A DNA stretch of 64,000 bases, taken from contig WION01000014.1 of assembly GCA_015039365.1 (NCBI GenBank), positions 672,668-736,667 of the forward strand, read 5' to 3'. Made by a program: the position numbers and the translations under genes. Source of the DNA: Amanita rubescens. Lineage: Eukaryota; Basidiomycota; Agaricomycetes; Agaricales; Amanitaceae. The notes beneath the pieces are model-generated. The model worked only from the letters and a program-made list of their open reading frames with translations. It was not told the DNA's origin and ran no database searches. How positions within the stretch are numbered: the stretch's first letter is position 1; every line of letters starts with the position of its first letter. Below are positions 43,651-53,520 of the stretch, piece by piece.

Positions 43651-43814
43651 AACTGGTCATAACTGGTTATGCAAGGTTAACCTGACCAGTTGTGACCGGT
43701 TACAACTGGTCAGGTTACAGTTACTAGGTTTAGGGGTCATTCAATAACCGGTTACAGTCACAGTTATTCAAAATTTGGGCAAATAACCTAACCTGACCTG
43801 ACCTGTAAACACTA

Positions 43815-44001
43815 TATAATGTGACAATACCTACTCGCTCATTGTGTACCTTTTTATTTTAATTTGTGGTGCTTTACATATCTTCTACCTACTAATGTAT
43901 AAACATACTAGACAATGTTACAATGATCAGCTGAACTGACATGTCTATAAGAAGTGAGTTCCCGGGTGTGTAGTGCAACTTGCAATGCTGGCAATCAGTT
44001 A
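43815..44001. other. Short gene-free gap
   Basis: AT-rich sequence between two hAT-like elements; it ends in the left copy of the duplication ATCAGTTA (43994-44001). Nothing else is recognised. Confidence 0.5.
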
Positions 44002-45752
44002 TAGCGATGCCGAAGTTCAGTTCGGGAACCGCAGTTCTAACCAGAACTGGCCGAACTGAACTGACAGTTCTGTCCGGTTCCGGTTCAGGTTCGGGTCAGC
44101 CAGGGGCTGTCCGGTTCTCGGTTCTGAGTTTTTGCTGGAATTCCGAACCGGTGTAGAACCGGTTCGAACTGTGAACTGGAGAGAAAGACTCTGCATGTGC
44201 GGGTGCAGGTGTGAGTAAGGGTGATGGCGAGCCATGGCGTGAGCTGCAGTGTTGCATGACAGGCAGGGGGGCCGAATTAAGGGCAAGGTGAAGATGGTGA
44301 CTCCCAGTTCTTCATCGTCAAAGGGAGGGAAGCACGTTCGCTTAAAATGTCGTCGGTCGTGCTTCTCGCTCACATGGCCAACCACATAGTACTCCACTGA
44401 GGTGGTAAACAGGCACGAGGAATTTCAATCACGAAGACGATTTTTCGAACGTGCTCAGGAAGCTGTGATATTCGTTATGAGCATACAGACGTGCTCAGGA
44501 TGAATGAACAAACGTACCTGTTTTCTGTGGTGTGGCACCAGCAACTGAGGTGTGTCCGATGTTGTCACAACAAAGGTAGTTGAGGGAGCTGCGGTGAACG
44601 TGGACTCAGGCATGGAGGTGGAGATGGGTGCTGCATAGATGGGCGAGCTGGTATGGGTTAGTCCGGTTTATGAAGACAAACGACGGATACACACGCAGAA
44701 GTACTGCGCATCGATGTCTGCTCCTACGGCCGGCCTCCACTGACAGCGTGTAGGCTGCGCTGTCGAGTTTCTGCTCCAATGGGTTGAAGGGAAGTGGAGT
44801 TTCCTGGTAAGTTTTCCTGTCAATGCACGTTCGTGTAGGCTGCGCTGTCGAGTTTCTGCTCCAATGGGTTGAAGGGAAGTGGAGTTTCCTGGTAAGTTTT
44901 CCTGTCAATGCACGTTTAAAAGCCTAGTATACCGGGATATTCACAAGGATTGAACTCCCAGTGGCGCGTTTCGAAGCAAGTCCTACCGCCACAGAAGGAA
45001 GGATGAGTCCATCATGAGCGCGAGAGCAGGGGGGCCGTGGGCATGAGTGTAGCGTGGTGGGGGCTGTTGATGGCCTATCATTGTTCTACTGCTGTGTACG
45101 GTAGCAATGTTAGTTCACTAGACAAAATGAATAGAATGCAACGTACTTTGTCCTGTTTCTCTCTCTCGCTACGTCGGATAACGAAAGAAGCACCACCACA
45201 CTTCCAAATTTGGAAAGTCACGCAAATACTGACACTCACACTCACAGAGACCCTTTAACTTAACTGCTCGAGTTCAAATTTGCTCAGACTATGTACCTAA
45301 GTGCAGGCACTCTCACAATGACTCTGAGCCCCTGCCCTATTCAAGTGTGCCTTTCACTGTTGAGCTTGAATCTCCACCCTGTCACATCCCGTCACAAACT
45401 TCCAAACATGGAAGGCGCGCTGAATTTCGACGCCCGCGCCCAAACGCTCTGTAGGCTCAAACTACACTGAAACTACTGTCGGAAATGTTCGCTTTCATGA
45501 TCGTGATCATTTATTAAGTTCACCAAAGCTCTCAGCGGCGAAAAATGGATACTACTAATGCTTAGTTTGGGGTTAGACATTTTCTCGGTTCTATCAGTTC
45601 GAACTGGAACTGAACCAGAACCGAACATGTAGAACCAGTTCTATCGGTTCAGTTCTGGTTCCAGTTCAGTCCTGGCAATCCTTTGTCAGTTCTGGTTCCA
45701 GTTCAGGCTGAGAGGCCACTGAACCGAACTGAACCGAACTTCGGCATCACTA
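44002..45752. mobile_element. hAT-B2: hAT-like element (1751 bp)
   Basis: Ends TAGCGATGCCGAAGTTC and, reversed, TAGTGATGCCGAAGTTC (16 of 17 match). The perfect 8-bp duplication ATCAGTTA lies at 43994-44001 and 45753-45760. GAACCGGTTC and CAGTTCTGGTTCCAG arrays fill both ends. It is the same family as hAT-B1, sharing for instance AATTTGGAAAGTCAC and the stretch with CACATCCCGTCACAAACTTC. There is no transposase frame. Confidence 0.9.
44747..44916. repeat. 85-bp tandem duplication in hAT-B2
   Basis: Units 44747-44831 and 44832-44916 are identical by eye, starting CGTGTAGGCTGCGCTGTCG. Identity indicates a recent duplication. It is absent from hAT-B1. Confidence 0.85.
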
Positions 45753-46186
45753 ATCAGTTACACTATGAATCGTATCATGATCGTGAATAGATCACAAGTG
45801 ATCATGAATGAATCACTCGGATGATCATTCCATGATGATCCATGACTGATCACGATTGCATGTGCATGGTCTCAAAGAATGATCATGAACATTCACTGTG
45901 GTTCACAAGTGTTCACGAGGGAATCAGTATATTTTAGCTTAATACAATAACTACTATTCATGGCTGTTCACAGCTATTCATGAGCATTCATCGTGGATCA
46001 TTAATGATCACGCTTGTTCACGACGATCTACAGCAATCACGAGTGATCATTAGCGATCATTAATGATCACAGCTTGTTGTCCAATTTCGCGGAGCAAAGA
46101 TTAGAGTTATTGGTGCATGCTTCATTCTAGTTGCCTCAGGTGCAATAGTACAGACTGATGTAATTACAAGTTTTAAACTGCCTGCA
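45753..46186. other. Gene-free stretch with TGATCA palindrome array
   Basis: Between 45,770 and 46,075 TGATCA occurs at least seven times, mostly inside GTGATCATGAATGATC-like units, with GTTCACAAGTGTTCAC-like units between. The design resembles the arrays at the ends of the hAT-like elements, but no inverted ends or target duplication were found. It lies just downstream of the GluRS stop and may include its 3' UTR near 46,080-46,186. Confidence 0.5.
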
Positions 46187-48883
46187 CTAGGCATATGTGC
46201 CTTGTACAGTGTACATTTTTGTCCCAACTTCAAACTTGAGTTCTTCGCCATAGATATTATTGACTTTGTACATCGACGTCGTGGCCTCGGCGACGAATTC
46301 TTGTTTCGTGGTCGGAAGATTAACAGTAGCCTCTCCTGCTTTGCTTGCAATATTAGCAGCGCGGCCATCAGGAATTTTGATGAACTCCATAACACTATCC
46401 ACACAGCCGTCATATCTGTAATAGCCCTTTCTTTCGAATTGAATGATGTCTCCCTCCTTCAACGTCTGGACATTAGCGTCTGCATGTGCCTCCTCCTTAA
46501 ATTCGGTGACAGCTGTGACAAAGTCAGCAACATCGTCGTTCTCCTCCAGTTTCTTCTTGTTTATGAGATAGTCATAATCTAAGAGGCGGACGTCGATGAG
46601 GTGATGACTACCGGTTGGTGCAGCAAGCCAAGTAATCTTCTTCTTCGTCTTACGAAAGTCGCCTTCGAGATGAAGTTCCATAACCACAGAGACAACTTCA
46701 CCGGATTCACCAACTGTCTTGCTGTGAACGATTGCATTTCCCCAATCCATGAGGGTTATCTGTGCTATCCAATTAAACCATCAAGTCATAACATCATGCG
46801 AAGCAACTCGCCTCTTCTTGGTTCTCGAAGGAAACGGCATCCTCCTGCTCGATTATGAGGTTGGACGTATACACGGTTTGTTTCTCCCCAACTTCGGAAT
46901 TCTTTTTATGCTTGGGGACTGATCTTACTTCGGGAGCGGTCGGCCCACCTTTGATGGTAACGAGTACGCTGGGAAAGTAAGCAATAGTCAATGCCGATGA
47001 AATGATGGTGACTACCTCTTATCCTTTACTATAGCCCAGTGGCGAGGCGCCACTGGATCGATGACTTTCTTGTTCAGTGCCCATATTGAATCCCACTCCA
47101 ACGAAACGACGGCCTGTGATGGTCCTTGCAAAAGCATAAACTGGGTGAGTGCTTCCACGGTCATGCCGCGGCGACGTATTCCTTGTGGGTCTATTTAGAA
47201 TGACACCTTCCCAACCGACAATCAAACGTACCACGAACAGTTGGGAATCGAGGATCATCCCATCCTTTGACGAGACCTCTATCGACAAACCAATGTAGCT
47301 TACGTTTTGAAAGAAGAGTGTAAATGAAGTTGAGGCGACTGCAGAAGAAATAAGCAACGTCCCTTTCCAATAACTCGCGATTTTTACCTGAAGTCCCAGA
47401 TATGAACCTCGCGCACGCCGAGAGCCTTTAGCATCCACTGGTATTGCGGATTTCTATCGCGATATTCATTTGTCCTTAATGCATGCGTGACACCCTCTAC
47501 GGAATCGACAATAGGGCAAGCAAAGTCATAGGTAGGGTAAATTTTCCACTTGTCTCTGACACAGATTGAGCGCCGAGGAGAGGCAGAGCGACACTTGGCG
47601 ACTTACCCTGTGCGATGGTGAGGTAACACATTGCATCGATAGATAACAGGATCGCGGAGAGCTTTGTTCGGATCATCGATGCTGATTTTGGCACGAATGC
47701 ACCACCGTAGGCCCTCCTTTGTGCCTAACTTCATCTCGCTAAAACGTGCCAACGTCTCTTCTACATCGTCATTTCTATGTTTGGATGCGATGCCTTTAAA
47801 CCGCTCGTCTCTCATCTAATTTCAAGTTAGGCGCACTTTAAGATGACATGGAAGAACGAACCTGTGGCTGTTCCGTATCATCTGCATAAGCATTTCCAGA
47901 CTTGATCAGCCGGATTGCGTAGTCATACAGCAGATCGAAATAATCCGAGGTGTGAGTCACTCGATCGCCCTTTATGTCAAGCAACCGTAAATCCTCGAGA
48001 ATGGTCTCCTCAAACTCAGTCTGACGTTGGCGCTCGTAAGAAGAAGCTAAGCAACATCTTGAATGCACATACCCGTTCTTTGGTAGGATTCGTGTCGTCA
48101 AAGCGGATGATTAATTTCCCGTTGTACATCTTGGAAAAATGCTGATTCAATATAGCGGCTTTGGTATGGCCTATGTGAAGATAGCCAGATGGCTCAGGAG
48201 GAAATCGGGTAACTACTTCGTTCATTTTTGCGCCTTGAAGTCCAAGAGTAAAGCCTGCTGCTGTCTTGTTGGAACGGGCTTTGTTTGCTTTTGCATTAGC
48301 CAGATCCGTTAACGCTCCCTGGATAGGAGCAAGGGACTCGAGGAAGGTGAACCAGCGCAACAAGTGAAAATGTTGATTATTCTTGAGTAAACCAATAGCC
48401 TTGATATTGCCTAGACAACGAATTTTCTGTAACTTAGAAAGGTAGAGCATCCGGGTGCTTTACCTTTTAAGGATCCCCATACAATCCAGTCTGCGGCAGT
48501 TGGTTCGTGTCCGACAAGGAAAGTGCGGAATGCAAGACGGTCATCGAGCGAGTCAAGTATCGCAATGATTTCAGCGAAAGCAGAGACATCACGCAGCGAA
48601 GCGGCAAGAGTAAAGAACCGTAAAGTCTTCACCTCGAGTCAGCGAAAAGAGTGGACAAGGATGGATATACACCCACGTCCGTATTGTCGTCGAATAGGCT
48701 AGCGAGTTGAGCGAGGTGCTTCACGATATCTTCTTCAACTGTTATGTCGCTTTCACCTGACGTGAGGGAAAGGCCGGTCTGTGAGTCATCATAAGAGACA
48801 GCATTGCTGGTACATGCTGCGACGGCGAGTGCAGCATAAGGAAATGGAGAAAGCTTTGAGGAAAGGGTGAGAGTGATGGACAT
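46187..48883 (-). CDS. GUS1: Glutamyl-tRNA synthetase, cytosolic (750 aa, 10 exons)
   Basis: It charges tRNA-Glu with glutamate. Exons (minus strand): 48883-48677, 48632-48464, 48410-48073, 48020-47862, 47815-47607, 47555-47388, 47338-47232, 47181-47016, 46968-46812, 46759-46187; together 751 codons. Residues 1-125 form a GST-like N-terminal domain ([19 protein letters not shown]), which in yeast binds the Arc1 cofactor. The class I HIGH motif is at about 204-207 (PSGYLHIGH). The KMSKS equivalent is LSKRK at about 426-430, followed by [12 protein letters not shown]. The GluRS/GlnRS anticodon-binding domain follows ([22 protein letters not shown]). About 50 further residues contain two similar units, KMYTVQGTY and MYKVNNIYG. 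Nine introns of 44-53 nt; that at 46760-46811 starts GCGAGT and seems to be a GC-AG intron. The start is 91 bp from LEU4 on the other strand. Confidence 0.93.
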
Positions 48884-48974
48884 AGATAAGATGAGATTGA
48901 TGATGTATTTATTTTATTATTAGTTACTACGAGTCACCGTACTACAGCTCAATCATCTCTTCACTTTTACCAAC
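48884..48974. promoter_or_regulatory. Bidirectional promoter of GluRS and Leu4 with a TGACTC site
   Basis: Only 91 bp separate the two ATGs. GAGTCA at 48931-48936 (TGACTC on the minus strand) is the core of the Gcn4/CPC1 site used in general amino acid control. A pyrimidine-rich run TCATCTCTTCACTTTTACC precedes the LEU4 ATG. Confidence 0.55.
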
Positions 48975-51533
48975 ATGCCGATGCTGTCTGCTTCACTTTC
49001 CTCTATCCTTGTCCGCTTCTCTGACTCGCTTTTATAGTATCGACCCGTCAAATAAATATAAGCCTTACACTCCCATTCATCTCCCCGACCGTCAATGGCC
49101 TTCAAAAACTTTCACCAAAGCTCCCATATGGCTATCCACCGATCTCCGGGACGGAAACCAGGCCCTCGCTAACCCCATGACAGTCGAACAAAAAACCACC
49201 TTCTTTAGACAGCTGGTAAAATCTGGCGTCAAGCAGATCGAGGTAGCTTACCCGGCTGCCAGCGACACGGACTTCATGTTCGTTCGCAGCCTGATCGAGA
49301 ACAATGAAATTCCCGATGACGTCTGGATTCAAGTACGCTACTAACCAAACTCAGTCCAATCCCTCATCTCACAGAATTATAGGTCCTGACGCCCGCCAGA
49401 GCAGATCTCATCAAGCGCACTGTTGACTCTGTTGCTGGTGCCAAACACGCAATTCTTCACATGTATAATGCCACATCATGTCTCTTCCGAACTGTCGTCT
49501 TTCGTAATTCCAAAGAGCAAACTATTGCGCTCGCTGTAGAGCACACCAAAATCGTCAAACAACTGACGGAAGAATGCACATCTAAATATGGAACTAAATT
49601 TATGTACGAATACAGTCCAGAAACTTTCACCCAAACCGAGCCTGAATTTGCTGTGGAAATTTGTAATGCTGTCAAAGCAGCATGGGGCAAGGCCGGAACA
49701 GGTGACGACGAACGCATCATTTTTAACTTACCGTCGACGGTGGAAATAGGTCCGCCGAATCATTACGCTGATCAGGTACTAAAGTTAGAACACAGTGAAG
49801 AAAGAAAAGCTGATGCATTTTTAGATCGAGTATTTTTGCCGCAACATATCGGAACGGGAAAAAATCGCTGTGAGCTTGCATCCTCACAACGACCGAGGTC
49901 AGTTGCAATGACGCGCTCCTTTATAAAGCCATTCTGAATAGTATGTAAAGGTACCGGGATTGCCTCAGCGGAATTGGGCATCTTCGCAGGAGCGGATCGC
50001 ATAGAAGGCTGCTTCTTTGGAAACGGGGAACGAACAGGGAATGTCGACTTGGTCAATCTCGCTCTCAATCTTTATAGCCAGGGTATTCCGCCGAATCTCG
50101 ATTTTAGCGATATTCAGAGTGTCATAGATGTTGTGACTCAGTGCAACGATCTCCCTGTCCACCCAAGACACCCATATGCCGGTGAACTCGTCTTCACGGC
50201 CTTCTCTGGCTCTCATCAAGATGCCATCAAGAAGGGTTTCGAAGCTCAAAAGGTTCGACACGCGGGTGCAGCTTCCAAAAACGAACCCGAATACTGGGAG
50301 ATGCCTTATCTGCCTATCGATCCGGCAGATCTTGGGCAGACATATGAAGCGGTTATTCGCGTTAACTCGCAATCTGGCAAGGGAGGTATCGCTTATCTCG
50401 TCAAACAACATCTGCGCCTTGATCTTCCACGCAAGATGCAAATTGCTTTCTATAAGGTCATCCAAGAAATATCGGACCGTGACGCCCGCGAAGTGAATGT
50501 GGAGGACATCACCACCGCATTCCGACGCACATACCACTTTGGCGGTTCTAAATACCAAGGCAGATTGACACTCCGGAACTTCAAGATCTCCACTGATTCT
50601 ACACCGGACTCGTCAGATGAGGGTCCGGAAGATGAGCATCGAAGATTCGACGGCACGATATCCGTAGACGGTGTATATCGGGTTATCAGAGGTGACGGAA
50701 ATGGCCCGTTATCCGCACTCCTCGACGCTTTACGTACTCATCTGGATATCGATTATACCATCCGCGACTACACCGAACACGCTGTTGGAGAAGGAAAAGA
50801 AGTTAAAGCTGCATCGTACGTTGAAATCGTACCTGCAAACGACCACAAGACATCTCAATCATGGTGGGGAGTCGGCCTCGACTCTGACATTGCGGCGTCT
50901 GGTCTCCGAGCCTTGTTAAGTGCAGTCAATTCCGCAATCGGAGACGGGACCCTGCCGGAACTCCGCCTGCACGTAGGCTTCAACAACAAATCAGGACAAG
51001 ATGATCTTGCGGGTGCCATCGTCAACTCTCTGGGTCTTGAACTGCCCAGAAGACTACAGGCAGCATTCTTCGAAGTCGTACAGCGGGCAGTTAGAGATAG
51101 AGGCGGAAGCATCTCGCTCGACGATTTAACAGATCTTTTCATCGTGACATACGCCTTCAACACCCCTGTACCTAAACTCGCTCTTGGTGAACACAATATG
51201 GTGGACGAAGGCAGCGGCCGACGTCGGTTCACGGGCATTATTTCATTCTCTGGACAGAATCGTCAGGTTACTGGAGCAGGCAACGGGCCTCTATCAGCTG
51301 TCCTTGCTTGTTTGCATTCCCAGATACGAGGCACTCTATCTATCCGGGAGTACTCGGAGCATTCCGTCGGTGAGGGTGCGGACGTCGTCGCAGCGTCGTT
51401 CGTAGAACTCGTGTATGAAGCACCAGACTCGGGGAAGAAGAGTGCTTGGGGGGTCGCTACTGATACAGATATAACCGTGTCTGGTATCAAGGCAGTCTTG
51501 AGCGCCGCGAGCCAAATAGACTTAGTGTTTTAG
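48975..51533 (+). CDS. LEU4: 2-isopropylmalate synthase with duplicated regulatory domain (784 aa)
   Basis: It joins acetyl-CoA and 2-ketoisovalerate, the first committed step of leucine synthesis. Exons 48975-48985, 49038-49332, 49383-49775, 49825-49897, 49951-51533 sum to 785 codons. The first exon has only 11 nt; the splice gives MPMLIDPSNKY, as in other Leu4 proteins. The TIM-barrel domain has DLRDGNQAL (39-47), HPHNDRG (252-258) and [12 protein letters not shown]. The C-terminal LeuA allosteric domain, where leucine inhibits, occurs twice. The first is at about 394-590 ([47 protein letters not shown]). The second is at about 607-784 ([50 protein letters not shown]). As far as I know, fungal Leu4 proteins usually have about 600 residues and one such domain. 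Confidence 0.93.
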
Positions 51534-51638
51534 GAAAGTAGACGCTTTGTCTTGGATAAAAGAAATTGTAGAATGTGACTGATCAAAATTCGTTGTTCTA
51601 ACCAAGAATTTCATTCTATACTCTGACGACATTACATG

Positions 51639-53335
51639 TCAAACTTTCATATCATTCAAACCAAGATCCTCATTCTGATCCCATGTCCTTTCATACCACT
51701 CAATTGTCATATTCGGATCCGGATCAGGCGCATACAAGTTTTGCACATAGGAATTGGCTAATGGATCATCTACGATCAGCGTAAATGGCCTGCTCGCAGA
51801 CTTGACGGCTTTCAGATCGCTCAGGAACTTCTCGAACCGCGCACGTTCTTCTGCGGTTCTCGAATCACCGCCTTCCGATGTCGCCGAGACAGCATCACCA
51901 GCAACAGAGAGCATCTTGTCCGAAAGTTCTTCGTAGACTTGGTCAAGGATTCCTTCTAATGTTGTAAAGCGCCCTCCAAGCGTTCCATGTGCCAGCACTA
52001 GATCAATTTCGGGAATTTCCAAACCGGCAGTTTCACTCTGCATTGAAAAGGATTTAAGCCATCAAAGCTTGGGGGTACTAGATATATCCTTTACCTTGAG
52101 AATGTCCCTACTCAAATCTTCTTCATCCTCTACTTTAAGCGTGATCTTCTTCCCTTTTTCAGATATCGCAGAGCCTGACTTGACTTCATTATCGCGGTAC
52201 CCACAGTGTTCGCAATTCGTCGACATGATCAGAATATCCTTCGTCTCGATCAGCAAAGTTTACATTTCATTGGCCCATAAACTTACTTTGAAATATGGAA
52301 TGTTCACTTTCTTCATGAGTGTATTGATGGGATGCCCACAGCTTGAACAAGGACCAGGAAATACGAAAATTTCATCGCTCGTCACTGGTTCAGAAGCCTC
52401 CGCTTGTCCCTCTTCCTTGACAGGAAGATCTCCTTTCAAGATATCATCGGCACTCACGCCTTGAACAGATGACACCTGGACTTCGTCAGGGCTAACAAGG
52501 CCCAGATCAACGTTCTGCTGCAACATCCGTTGATACATCCGCAAATTCCACTTTGGATCGGCCATGCTATCAACAAACTCGATGAACGAGTTCCCTGCTG
52601 GATCATCCAGTCTGACGGTAAAAGTTGGCATCGGCCTGTTCGCATACGCCGCGCTGGTGCTCTGCTTCATCGCCCCGTCGTCCAGTTCCTCGTCCTCATC
52701 TTCATCACCTAATATCCCCTTCATCTTGTCAAGCAACGTTTGCACCTTCTCGTACCCATTAGAGTCATGCACCTTCCTCAGCGGTTGATCTATTGACAAA
52801 TCGCGGTATATATCACGCACAAGCCCCTCGACCGTCGTCAGCTGACCGCGGTTCGTAGCCGGTAGGGTGAGTTCTAGCTCAGGTATAGAAACCTCGCAGG
52901 TCGAAGAACGAATAATCTGGCGATCAAGGTCCGAACGGGACAGAATTCTGGCAGTATAAACTGTGCCTTCAGCTGCGCTCGACTGTGAGTTATTTGTTTC
53001 ACGGAAGATACTGAACAGAAGAACGTACGTCGAATAGAGCCTGCAGACTGGACTTCATTATTTTGCCAGCCACAGTGCTCACAGCGGAAGGACATGACGA
53101 TAATCTCACGAAAGAAGGGTATTGAAGTGAGAAGCATCCGAGTGACTCCTTGCTCGTGGCATCGCATGCAGAGCGATCCTATTTCCTCGACAACTTTATC
53201 CTCCTGTTCAGCTTCTGGCACTTCAGCTGTGCTAACAGATTGATCTGTGCCATCGGTTGTACTCTTGTCCGCTTTTTCAGCTATCGTTCCGATGGTAGGG
53301 AACAAATTGGTCGGATTCGAATTCGTTGTCGACAT
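51639..53335 (-). CDS. ZPR1: Zinc-finger protein Zpr1 (513 aa)
   Basis: An essential eukaryotic protein; in yeast it acts as a chaperone for folding of elongation factor eEF1A. Exons 53335-53029, 52972-52287, 52244-52095 and 52037-51639 sum to 514 codons; introns are 56, 42 and 57 nt. It has two Zpr1 modules. The first has a C4 zinc finger (C56-C59, C85-C88: CMRC..CEHCGW) and a beta-r domain ending [10 protein letters not shown]. The second has C311-C314 and C342-C345 ([20 protein letters not shown]) and ends [12 protein letters not shown]. The C-terminus [15 protein letters not shown] is typical. The N-terminal 50 residues are Thr/Glu rich. The gene is convergent with LEU4, 105 bp apart. Confidence 0.93.
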
Positions 53336-53520
53336 CTTCGCAAGGCAAGTCAGACAGTTTGAAACTGTAGCATTTGCACAATAAAATCCTTGCACACCTT
53401 GGAGACGAGCACGTATAGATAGTGAGCAAAATCTTCTTGTACAATCTTATCATGAGTAGTATTATGGCGTATTTGGCAACTGTGACAACATTACTAGCAT
53501 TTTCTCAGAATACATCCGTA

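Larger units (their letters stand above)
42611..43814. mobile_element. hAT-C: hAT-like element with AACTGGTCA arrays
   Basis: The ends are TAGTGTTTACAGGTCAGGT and its inverted copy. The subterminal parts are packed with AACTGGTCA, CCGGTTA and CAGGTTA motifs. The flanks are TATGTGAC (left) and TATAATGTGAC (right), which fit an 8-bp duplication only if 3 bp were added on the right. Without the inserted solo LTR (42783-43179) the element is about 800 bp. No transposase ORF is found. Confidence 0.75.

Noticed and set aside
48629..48676. Frameshift in GluRS between exons 1 and 2
   Set aside because: A 44-nt intron with GTGGGT donor and CTGAC branch site explains the frame change.
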